Source: a virus. Taken from it: 38,541 bases of DNA. Shown here piece after piece: positions 7,106-12,799 of the stretch. The stretch's first letter is position 1, and the number at the start of each line of letters is the position of its first letter. The stretch spans positions 1 through 38,541 of the IMG/VR virus record IMGVR_UViG_3300004463_000077. The stretch is one strand, 5' to 3'. The notes under the pieces were generated by a model. The model was not told the DNA's origin. It ran no database searches and saw only the letters and a list, made by a program, of their open reading frames with translations. The position numbers and the translations under genes are program-made.

Positions 7106-7134
7106 ATTCTCGCACGTCTTGTTGTGGAAAGCAA
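7106..7134 (-). promoter_or_regulatory. candidate leftward sigma70-type promoter
   Basis: On the minus strand TTGCTT (7134-7129) and GAGAAT (7111-7106) are separated by 17 bases. Transcription would start near 7099, leaving a 25-base leader with the AGGAGAGG site before ATG 7074. The position is right for the whole leftward cassette, but the -10 match is only moderate. Confidence 0.35.
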
Positions 7135-7222
7135 GGGGGATTACTAAAAGAATTTAGATTTGGTTAGGTTGATTTGGAATAGGGATTATTTTGGTGTAGG
7201 AGTTGAAAGAGTAAAATAGTTC

Positions 7223-7251
7223 TTTACAGGAATCTAAAAGCATGTTATATT
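7223..7251 (+). promoter_or_regulatory. candidate rightward sigma70-type promoter
   Basis: TTTACA (7223-7228), a 17-base spacer, and TATATT (7246-7251). Both hexamers are close to the host housekeeping consensus. Transcription would run rightward into the structured non-coding region starting near 7330. Confidence 0.5.
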
Positions 7252-7301
7252 GTTATTAGGAGGGATAGATTTTTATTAGTGAATTTATTTTCTTCAAATG
7301 C

Positions 7302-7329
7302 TTGTAATCTGAGTATTTTCGTGTATACT
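7302..7329 (+). promoter_or_regulatory. second candidate rightward promoter
   Basis: TTGTAA (7302-7307), a 16-base spacer, and TATACT (7324-7329). A start near 7336 would place the 5' end right at the structured region; the 7331-7336 arm described below would then be partly outside the transcript. The upstream promoter at 7223-7251 avoids that conflict. Confidence 0.4.
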
Positions 7330-7330
7330 T

Positions 7331-7670
7331 GATCTATCAATAATCTTCTAACGGCAACGACATTAGATTATAGCGTCTACGGCGAATCAGTAGATCGGTT
7401 TATGTTGGGGTGATAACTGCAACGAGCGACATAGACTTAAAGCGAACTAGGGAGCTATTCCATCGCAAACACCAGTCGGAAGAAAGGGGTGTTTATAGCA
7501 GCGCTTAAGAGCGTCTAAAAGCCTTTCAATCAGGGTAATCTTAACAAACCCCTGATCTGGCATAAGCTGACCTACCAGACTTATGTTCTATCTTGTCTCA
7601 ATCGGAATGCCTTCGGGTATGTAGGATTGATGAGGGAGGAAGACCAGAATAGACCGAACCTTTCCTCTTA
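7331..7670 (+). ncRNA. candidate large structured RNA (no ORF)
   Basis: No convincing gene lies between 7075 and 7784. From 7331 to 7670 the sequence is dense in complementary segments. GATCTA 7331-7336 pairs with TAGATC 7391-7396 and encloses ATAATCT/AGATTAT (7340-7346/7365-7371). GTCTA 7375-7379 with TAGAC 7432-7436 crosses that stem. Further stems are AAACACC/GGTGTTT (7467-7473/7488-7494), ATCAGGG/CCCTGAT (7529-7535/7550-7556), TCAATC/GATTGA (7598-7603/7625-7630) around a UUCG-capped ATGCC/GGTAT stem, and GAGGAA/TTCCTC (7636-7641/7662-7667). I recognise no known RNA class. By-eye pairing can overstate structure. Confidence 0.4.
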
Positions 7671-7784
7671 GGCACAATTTTGTGTATGGGGATTGGTTAG
7701 GGGTAATCTATTCTGAATCTTCTGAACTCATCGGAATGATTATATAAATATAGTAAAAATAAGATAAATATTAAAAGATAAGAA

Positions 7785-8012
7785 ATGAAGATGCCAATCT
7801 CTACTCAATACGAAATACAAGAATCAAGATCTGATTTTTACAAAGAGATAAAATGGTTAGCATCAAAGCACGGAGTTAAAGAATCTCAGATTGAGATAGA
7901 TCCTTCACATCCTACAGGAGAAATTTGTATTTTTATTAAAGGTGTTTGGTATGGCTATATTGATGTTGAGTTCTACAAGATGATGGATGGTTTAGAGAGT
8001 ATTTGGGATTAA
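7785..8012 (+). CDS. hypothetical protein (75 aa)
   Basis: Encodes MKMPISTQYEIQESRSDFYKEIKWLASKHGVKESQIEIDPSHPTG... A helix is followed by beta strands with aromatic residues (GEICIFIKGVWYGYIDVEFYK), like a small ferredoxin-like domain. The ribosome binding site is weak (AAAAGATAAGAA before the ATG), and the second ATG two codons later is an alternative. It is first in the rightward direction after the structured RNA. Family unknown. Confidence 0.5.
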   Translation: MKMPISTQYEIQESRSDFYKEIKWLASKHGVKESQIEIDPSHPTGEICIFIKGVWYGYIDVEFYKMMDGLESIWD

Positions 8013-8034
8013 TCATATTTATTTTATAAAACTA

Positions 8035-8064
8035 TTGACTTTCAATATCTATATGTGAAATACT
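8035..8064 (+). promoter_or_regulatory. candidate promoter upstream of small ORF
   Basis: TTGACT (8035-8040), an 18-base spacer, and AATACT (8059-8064). The spacer carries TATATGTG, also found in the promoter at 8290-8319, so the two may be related copies. Transcription would start near 8071, downstream of the GTG at 8055, which favours ATG 8097 as the start of the next gene. Confidence 0.4.
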
Positions 8065-8096
8065 GCACTCTAATAAATAACACAGGACACCTAAAC

Positions 8097-8258
8097 ATGG
8101 GTGAAGAAACTGATCGCCCAGAAGATGGTGTCGATAAAGAAATAAAAATTACATATCTACCTGAAGGACCAATTACCTTTATTTGGGAATACTGCCACGA
8201 ATTAGATAGTGGACATGACACCCAATTCTGGGAAATCCTACCCTATGCTGATAATTAG
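8097..8258 (+). CDS. small acidic hypothetical protein (53 aa)
   Basis: Starts at ATG 8097 with AGGA nine bases upstream. A longer frame from GTG 8055 would begin before the likely transcription start. The product is MGEETDRPEDGVDKEIKITYLPEGPITFIWEYCHELDSG... Acidic, with two beta strands rich in aromatic residues. No known family. It may be an early host-directed peptide. Confidence 0.45.
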   Translation: MGEETDRPEDGVDKEIKITYLPEGPITFIWEYCHELDSGHDTQFWEILPYADN

Positions 8259-8269
8259 TAATTTATTTT

Positions 8270-8290
8270 ACAGTAATTAATAATTACTGT
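8270..8290. promoter_or_regulatory. perfect 9-bp palindrome abutting a promoter (candidate operator)
   Basis: ACAGTAATT and AATTACTGT are exact reverse complements separated by three bases (AAT). The right arm ends on the first base of the -35 element of the promoter at 8290-8319. Dyad symmetry of this size beside a promoter is typical of a dimeric regulator site. A terminator is less likely: the stem is AT-rich and not followed by a run of T. Confidence 0.45.
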
Positions 8291-8319
8291 TGACTTTTAA
8301 GAATATATGTGTTTATAAT
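8290..8319 (+). promoter_or_regulatory. strong candidate sigma70 promoter for endonuclease leader
   Basis: TTGACT (8290-8295), an 18-base spacer, and a perfect TATAAT (8314-8319). It is the best promoter match in the window. The start would be near 8326, giving a leader of about 160 bases before the HNH_3 endonuclease ATG at 8489. Confidence 0.6.
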
Positions 8320-8320
8320 G

Positions 8321-8482
8321 GCTTGTCTAGGAATGATTTAACTGGGCAAGCTAATTTAAAGATTTATCGGCAGCGCAACTGTCGTTAAAAACAAGCGACA
8401 GTAAGACTTCTACAGCAAGTCCCTCTTTGTAGGGTTTGTTGCATTGTCCCTGTTGCGACATTGGGTGACTTGACTATAGAGG
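8321..8482 (+). ncRNA. structured leader RNA that can mask the endonuclease ribosome binding site
   Basis: Helices seen: GCTTGTC/GGCAAGC (8321-8327/8345-8351, one G-U); ACTGTCG/CGACAGT (8378-8384/8396-8402); and a long stem pairing 8409-8421 (TCTACAGCAAGTC) with 8467-8480 (GACTTG, one bulge, CTATAGA with one mismatch), which encloses TGTTGC/GCGACA (8437-8442/8455-8460). The 3' arm of the long stem covers part of the AGAGG ribosome binding site at 8478-8482. Part of the first helix may lie upstream of the transcription start. Translation control of homing endonucleases by site-masking hairpins is known in T4. Confidence 0.45.
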
Positions 8483-8488
8483 TTTTAA

Positions 8489-9025
8489 ATGCAACAAGAA
8501 ATTTGGAAAGATGTTGTTGGCTTTGAAGAACTATTTAAAATTAGTAATTTTGGAAATTTCTATTCTAAAAGAACAGACCGGCAGTTGGTGAAAACCGTAG
8601 GTCGTACTGGTTATTATGAGGTGGCAACCAAGATTGGTGGTAGAAAAGGAAAGAATTACTGTTTTAAGGTGCATAGGCTGGTTGCAGAAGCTTTTCTTGA
8701 AACTCCTTCGGAAGAACTAATTAAGGCTGCTTCTCTAACTAAATACAATAAAGTTCTGGTAAACCATAAAGATTGCAATAAGCTAAATAATTCACCTGAA
8801 AATCTTGAATGGTCAACTTACCTTGATAATTCAAAACATGCAGTTGAAAATGGACTTATCTTTCAGAAATCTGGTTTAGATTGTGGAAGATACTCTTTGA
8901 GTCAAGATCAAGTAGAGTTTGTGAAAAATAACTATGTACCATATTGTAGAGATTTTGGACAAAGGGCTTTATCTATAAAACTTAAAGTAAGTAGATCAGC
9001 TATTAAAATTGCTCTAAACATTTAA
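8489..9025 (+). CDS. NUMOD4/HNH_3 homing endonuclease
   Basis: A 178-residue protein in the usual order for this group: NUMOD4 motif (EIWKDVVGFEELFKISNFG, residues 4-22), an HNH_3 nuclease (VHRLVAEAF 61-69; VNHKDCNKLNNSPENLEW 91-108, with the catalytic-type His and Asn), and a C-terminal helix-turn-helix-like segment (about 135-175, RALSIKLKVSRSAIKIAL) for DNA recognition. The start is ATG 8489 with AGAGG. It is free-standing, next to the putative small terminase, and flanked on both sides by structured RNA, which raises the question of a cryptic intron. Confidence 0.88.
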   Translation: MQQEIWKDVVGFEELFKISNFGNFYSKRTDRQLVKTVGRTGYYEVATKIGGRKGKNYCFKVHRLVAEAFLETPSEELIKAASLTKYNKVLVNHKDCNKLNNSPENLEWSTYLDNSKHAVENGLIFQKSGLDCGRYSLSQDQVEFVKNNYVPYCRDFGQRALSIKLKVSRSAIKIALNI

Positions 9026-9033
9026 AGTTTCAC

Positions 9034-9237
9034 CACACCACGAAGATCAAATCCTAGAAAGGTGTGTTTCTCCCGCTGGTTCATCTCTCCTTCCAGCACT
9101 TAAAGATTAGGGTTTCTCCTCCCCGAAGTCTTTACCCATTAGTAGGTTCCTCTCCTAATCTATTAGTGGGCTTTCTAAATAATCTTGTTGTTCTCTAACG
9201 ATATTGCCAGTTGAGCTGGTCAGGATTATTTAGAAAG
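9034..9237 (+). ncRNA. structured RNA upstream of putative small terminase
   Basis: In the gap between the endonuclease stop and the next ATG I see stems in series: CACACC/GGTGTG (9034-9039/9061-9066), GCTGG/CCAGC (9075-9079/9093-9097), AGATTAGG/CCTAATCT (9104-9111/9154-9161), and a perfect 14-bp stem CTTTCTAAATAATC/GATTATTTAGAAAG (9171-9184/9224-9237) with an inner CCAG/CTGG hairpin. The stems do not cross. No U-run follows the last, so it is not a standard terminator. It could be a leader of the next gene, the 3' part of an intron-like element, or a packaging site. Confidence 0.45.
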
Positions 9238-9266
9238 AATTCAAAAGTTTATATGAAGGTAATATC

Positions 9267-9677
9267 ATGGCTAAGACTCCAAAGAATTCCAACCCATCGC
9301 CCGAAACTAGATTTGACGGCCCACGTTCAAACCGGAACACCTCTGGTAACAGTAAGGTTCGTATCAAGAAGAGTAAGCTACGTGAACTGGCTGACAAGCT
9401 CCTTGAACGGCAAGACATTGCCTTGGCTTTGATTGATAAAAGTTTGAAGAGTGAAGAAGTTAATCCAGATGCTGTGGCGAGTGCAAAGTGGATTATTACT
9501 TCTATCAACTCCGTTGTGAAGAGTGCATCTGCTGAAGAGCTTGGTAGCTTCAATGCTCGCCTCAAAGGTAAGCGTGATGATGAGGAACCTGAACAAACTC
9601 CTGCTGAAATCAGTAAAGAATTGAAACCTCGTCTGAGTTTGGTCTACGTTGATCCAGATGAACAAGATGACGACTAA
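9267..9677 (+). CDS. terS: putative terminase small subunit
   Basis: A 136-residue protein. The N-terminal basic, Gly/Asn-rich tail (NPSPETRFDGPRSNRNTSG) resembles that of DUF5681-type small-terminase-like proteins. It is followed by a helical region (KLRELADKLLERQDIALALIDKSL...AKWIITSINSVVKSA) and an acidic C-terminus ending DPDEQDDD. Small terminase recognises phage DNA and presents it to the large subunit. The assignment rests mainly on position and layout; no diagnostic residue is seen. The start is ATG 9267 with GAAGG upstream. It is unusually far (about 4.8 kb) from terL, with fibre genes and an endonuclease between. Confidence 0.45.
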   Translation: MAKTPKNSNPSPETRFDGPRSNRNTSGNSKVRIKKSKLRELADKLLERQDIALALIDKSLKSEEVNPDAVASAKWIITSINSVVKSASAEELGSFNARLKGKRDDEEPEQTPAEISKELKPRLSLVYVDPDEQDDD

Positions 9678-9700
9678 TTATACTTGTAGTTATAATTAGT
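9673..9700. other. 10-bp AT-rich inverted repeat at end of putative terS
   Basis: ACTAATTATA (9673-9682) and TATAATTAGT (9691-9700) are exact reverse complements with an eight-base loop, and the stop codon at 9675-9677 lies in the left arm. It is too AT-rich and lacks a U-run for a good terminator. It may protect the transcript end or be a protein site. Confidence 0.3.
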
Positions 9701-9733
9701 TATAAAAGAATTTATCTGAGAAGATTGCGAGAA

Positions 9734-9970
9734 AGTGGTCGTCCTTGTTAGCTCAAGCAGATAAAATTATTTACCACGTGAGTGGTTAAATGCACTAGAT
9801 CGCAAGGTCTGGTATCGGACGCCTAGTCCAAACCCGTGGTTCTGGCGGACCACTGCTGTAAATGCTGGTAGGTAAGCTACTAAGCGGAGAGGAAGTCATT
9901 CTGGACTTCACGGCTGAATGCAGGTAAGCGTGGCATCAGTCAATTATTTATAATCTACAGATTAAGTCTG
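9734..9970 (+). ncRNA. candidate structured RNA with two GNRA tetraloops
   Basis: The 338 bases between 9677 and 10016 hold no credible gene. AGTGGTC 9734-9740 pairs with GACCACT 9848-9854, extended inward by three pairs past a bulge. The closed region contains CTTG/CAAG (9744-9757), a bulged ATTTA-CCAC/GTGG-TAAAT hairpin with GTGA loop (9769-9791), an eight-pair hairpin with GCAA loop (9794-9813), and GGAC/GTCC (9817-9829). Downstream are hairpins GAAGTC/GACTTC (about 9892-9909) and TCTACAGA/TCTGTAGA (about 9955-9975). Two GNRA loops on short regular stems inside one long-range helix are characteristic of folded RNA. No known class recognised. Confidence 0.45.
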
Positions 9971-9983
9971 TAGACGTAACAAG

Positions 9984-10013
9984 CATTCCAAACAACAAAT
10001 ATTAAAAGGAATG
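9984..10013 (+). promoter_or_regulatory. hairpin masking the ribosome binding site of gene 10016
   Basis: CATTCC (9984-9989) pairs exactly with GGAATG (10008-10013) across an A-rich 18-base loop. The GGA of the ribosome binding site lies in the 3' arm, three bases before ATG 10016. A comparable arrangement precedes the gene at 10939. Confidence 0.45.
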
Positions 10014-10015
10014 TA

Positions 10016-10843
10016 ATGATAAAAGTAAAGCTTCCCGCAACATTAGATTACTACGATATTTATACACTCACGGGAATTACTCCCGGAAAAAGTATTGTAG
10101 TAACAAGTGAATATACAAAATACCTCTTCCTAGAACGTGCAACAGTTAAACCATCAGCCGCAAGTGAAGATGGCTACCCTTTAGTTCCCGGTGAAACTAC
10201 TGTTATATATGGCAGCGGAACAACACAAATCTGGATCAAAGGTGAAGACGGATATATTGTTGTACAAGAGTTGTCCTTACCAATTGCTACAAACCATTCT
10301 CTCGTAGACCTCCCCCAAGATTTCTACACATCCACTCTTGAAAATTATCGAAGAATCAGGGTTGATGTTGGTCAAACATCTTTCTTCAGAGGAAGACAAT
10401 TTCGTAGCTATAGAGACTTCACACTTGCAGCAGCAGAAGTAAGATACTTTAGGTTTACTTCTCTTTATGACTTTGTATTGTTTGATCAGACTCTTTCTGT
10501 TAGTGGCGGTAGTGTAAGGCTTTCTGTTTGGACTGGAGCAACAGCTTCTGGGACATGGACACCAATTCCTGTCATTGGTAAGAATAGAATGACCTCTATT
10601 CCTCAGCCTCCCTTTGTAAGTGGTGTAACCTTTGAAACTGGCGGCACATTTACAGGTGGTACTGAAGTAGAAGCTATTCGCCTAGTATCTGCAACGGCTA
10701 CTGCACAGCAATCTACAGTTGGGGCTAGTGCAGGAGATGAGCGAGGACTTCCCGCCTCAGTGTTCTATATCAAGGTTGAAGCAACAAATAGCACACCAAC
10801 AGTCTTGTATAGTTTATTTTGGGAAGAAAGACCAACATTTTGA
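10016..10843 (+). CDS. putative virion fibre-type protein (275 aa)
   Basis: Residues 1-87 form a beta-rich domain (LDYYDIYTLTGITPGKSIVV...IWIKGEDGYIVVQ) that also occurs alone in the protein encoded at 10939-11202. The remaining 190 residues are beta-rich, with a jelly-roll-like pattern (VRLSVWTGATASGTWTPIPV). It has no signal peptide or membrane segment. Its place among late genes, next to a repetitive fibre protein, suggests a head or tail decoration. I do not recognise the family. The start is ATG 10016 with AAAAGGA. Confidence 0.6.
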   Translation: MIKVKLPATLDYYDIYTLTGITPGKSIVVTSEYTKYLFLERATVKPSAASEDGYPLVPGETTVIYGSGTTQIWIKGEDGYIVVQELSLPIATNHSLVDLPQDFYTSTLENYRRIRVDVGQTSFFRGRQFRSYRDFTLAAAEVRYFRFTSLYDFVLFDQTLSVSGGSVRLSVWTGATASGTWTPIPVIGKNRMTSIPQPPFVSGVTFETGGTFTGGTEVEAIRLVSATATAQQSTVGASAGDERGLPASVFYIKVEATNSTPTVLYSLFWEERPTF

Positions 10844-10906
10844 CAGATAGGGCTGTTTATCTTAAAAGCCGTAATTTGTCTGCTGCGGCTATAATCCCCT
10901 AAAAAG

Positions 10907-10933
10907 ACACCTAAAATAAAAATAAAAGGGTGT
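10907..10933 (+). promoter_or_regulatory. hairpin masking the ribosome binding site of gene 10939
   Basis: ACACC (10907-10911) pairs with GGTGT (10929-10933) across an A-rich 17-base loop. The AAAAGGG ribosome binding site runs into the 3' arm, just upstream of ATG 10939. The design matches the hairpin at 9984-10013 in front of the related gene. Confidence 0.4.
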
Positions 10934-10938
10934 TAAAT

Positions 10939-11202
10939 ATGAGCGATACAATCGCAGATGTTGTATTAGATAATGTCAGCTATCAAAATGTGAATGCTTT
11001 ATCGGGAATTCCTATAGGGACTAAAGTTCTTCTACAGTTCAAAGGGAGTGGTAACGTTCGTGTTCAGTTGAAGCCTTTTCAACCAGCAAGTTCATCTGCT
11101 GATGGTCTTCAACTCATTTCTTTTGAAATGTATATAATTGATCAAGGGGAATCAATTATCTGGGCAAAGGGCACAGGCCGTCTTTGCGTACAGGTGGCTT
11201 AA
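10939..11202 (+). CDS. small paralogue of the N-terminal domain of the 10016 protein (87 aa)
   Basis: The start is ATG 10939 with AAAAGGG; GTG 10930 is three codons upstream but overlaps the site. The 87-residue product aligns by eye along its length with residues 1-87 of the upstream protein: VVLDNVSYQNVNALSGIPIGTK, ASSSADGLQL and IIWAKGTGRLCVQV match LDYYDIYTLTGITPGK, AASEDGYPL and QIWIKGEDGYIVVQ. It is probably a virion-binding or capping module. It ends one base before the next start. Confidence 0.65.
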   Translation: MSDTIADVVLDNVSYQNVNALSGIPIGTKVLLQFKGSGNVRVQLKPFQPASSSADGLQLISFEMYIIDQGESIIWAKGTGRLCVQVA

Positions 11203-11203
11203 T

Positions 11204-12733
11204 ATGCCAGTACGTCCAGTATTTCCCGGCGAAGGAAGTGGTAGCGTTACAGGTGTTGTTAACTCTGTTAATGGTGAGCAAGGTGATGTGATCATTACAG
11301 CCCAAGATGTTAATGCTCAACCAGTATCTTCTGTGCTCACAGATATTGCGGCTATTACAATGCCTGACAATAGTTTTCTGCATACAGATGGCTCAGGTAA
11401 TTTTACCCCATCTCTGTGTATGCCTGCGGGTGTGGCTTGGCTGTCCTACACAACTGTAGACCAACAGAAAGATCATCTTGCATTATCTGAAGTAGCAAGT
11501 TCTGGCGATTATAATGACCTATCAAACAAGCCTGCGATCTTCTCTGGCTCGTATGCTGACTTGACTGGTAAGCCCGTTCTGTTTAGTGGAAACTACGCCG
11601 ACTTAACCAATAAGCCAACGTCATTTCCTCCAGCAGCACACACTCATACTATAGCAGATGTTACAGGGCTTCAAAGTAATCTTGATTCTAAATTAAATGT
11701 TGGTTCAAGCATTCCTTACAGCAGCCTTACCGGTGCTCCAACTATTCCATCCGCCCAAGTTAGTAGTGATTGGAATTCCACCAGTGGTGTTTCACAGATC
11801 CTAAACAAACCTGTTTTGTTTGATGGAACGTATAGCAGCCTTACTGGTAAACCTACTAGTTTCACCCCATCAGTACACACTCATGCAATCAATGATATCA
11901 CCGGCCTGCAAACTGCTCTTGATGGTAAAGTGTCTACAGGGTCAAGCATTCCTTATAGCGTGCTGACAGGGACTCCTGTTATTCCTGCTGCACAGATTCA
12001 AAGTGACTGGAATCAGACTAATATAGCTTCTCTTGATTTCATTAAGAATAAGCCTACAATTCCCACTGTAAGCTATCCTGTAACATCTGTTAACACCAAG
12101 ACTGGCGCTGTAGTATTAACCAATACAGATGTTGGAGCGGCAGCAACAAGTCACACTCATGCAATCAGCGATGTTACAGGTCTGCAAGCAAGCTTAGACA
12201 GTAAGGCTACAACAACCTCTTTGTCTGGTTATGTTACAAACTCTGCCTTGACAACAAGTCTTAGTGGATATGCGACTACCACAGCTTTGACTAATGGATT
12301 GTCAGCTAAGTTTAATACTCCAGTTGGTAGCACGAATCAATATGTTCGCGGTGACGGAACACTTGCAACATTTCCTGTAATCCCGACTGTCCCAACAAAT
12401 GTCAGCGCTTTCACAAATGACAGTGGCTATCTGACTAATGCTGTGTTGACAGGTTATCGCAAGGTTGAGACTTTCTTAGGCACAAGTGATGCTAGCGGTA
12501 ATATCACAATCACCTTTGCAAATACTTACTCAACGCCACCTGATGTACAACCTCAGATTATTGGCGGAACATTCAACCAGTCTGTAAGGGTTGTATCTGT
12601 ATCCACTACAGGATGTGTTGTACAAGCTGCTCAACGTAACGTTGTAACATTGCTATCTGTTGAGGTATTGCTCGGAGCTACAGTTAACCTTGCTGGTGCT
12701 TCTGTGACAATTCAAGTTACGCCTAGAAGTTGA
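11204..12733 (+). CDS. repetitive fibre protein (tail- or head-fibre-like, 509 aa)
   Basis: I choose ATG 11204, one base after the preceding stop; a longer in-frame start at 11138 lies inside the neighbour. The middle contains repeated fibre modules: four of the type Y.[DS]L[ST].KP (GDYNDLSNKP, SYADLTGKP, NYADLTNKP, TYSSLTGKP), three of HTH.I.D[VI]TGLQ..LD.K, and repeated SSIPYS.LTG.P. Such repeats are typical of trimeric phage fibres. The last 90 residues (ITITFANTYSTPPDVQPQIIGG...) look like an H-type-lectin-like tip domain. It may be an accessory host-binding fibre. Placement between the terminase genes rather than with the tail is unusual. Confidence 0.75.
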   Translation: MPVRPVFPGEGSGSVTGVVNSVNGEQGDVIITAQDVNAQPVSSVLTDIAAITMPDNSFLHTDGSGNFTPSLCMPAGVAWLSYTTVDQQKDHLALSEVASSGDYNDLSNKPAIFSGSYADLTGKPVLFSGNYADLTNKPTSFPPAAHTHTIADVTGLQSNLDSKLNVGSSIPYSSLTGAPTIPSAQVSSDWNSTSGVSQILNKPVLFDGTYSSLTGKPTSFTPSVHTHAINDITGLQTALDGKVSTGSSIPYSVLTGTPVIPAAQIQSDWNQTNIASLDFIKNKPTIPTVSYPVTSVNTKTGAVVLTNTDVGAAATSHTHAISDVTGLQASLDSKATTTSLSGYVTNSALTTSLSGYATTTALTNGLSAKFNTPVGSTNQYVRGDGTLATFPVIPTVPTNVSAFTNDSGYLTNAVLTGYRKVETFLGTSDASGNITITFANTYSTPPDVQPQIIGGTFNQSVRVVSVSTTGCVVQAAQRNVVTLLSVEVLLGATVNLAGASVTIQVTPRS

Positions 12734-12739
12734 TTTATA

Positions 12740-12765
12740 GAAGACTTTTGAAATATAAAGTCTTC
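12740..12765 (+). terminator. hairpin terminator after fibre gene
   Basis: GAAGACTTT (12740-12748) and AAAGTCTTC (12757-12765) form a perfect nine-pair stem with an eight-base loop, seven bases after the fibre stop. A T-rich stretch (about 12774-12792) follows but not immediately, so efficiency is uncertain. A fresh promoter follows within 60 bases. Confidence 0.5.
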
Positions 12766-12799
12766 GCTTAAATTTTCTTATATTTATTTTCTATAAAGC

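Noticed and set aside
7331-7436. Group I intron core suggested by crossing helices
   Set aside because: Topology is suggestive, but the segment between the proposed P3 and P7 is too short for P4-P6, the conserved P7/J8-7 bases are missing, and no split gene flanks it. Kept only as an unclassified RNA.
8055-8096. Longer GTG start for the gene at 8097
   Set aside because: The start would precede the likely transcription start near 8071 and has no ribosome binding site, whereas ATG 8097 has AGGA upstream.
9734-9854. tRNA gene
   Set aside because: Acceptor-like seven-pair stem and a TTAGCTCAAGC box are present, but the enclosed length is about 107 bases, with no T-loop consensus or proper anticodon arm.
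11138-11203. Longer N-terminus for the repetitive fibre
   Set aside because: It would overlap most of the preceding gene's end in another frame; ATG 11204 directly follows that stop.
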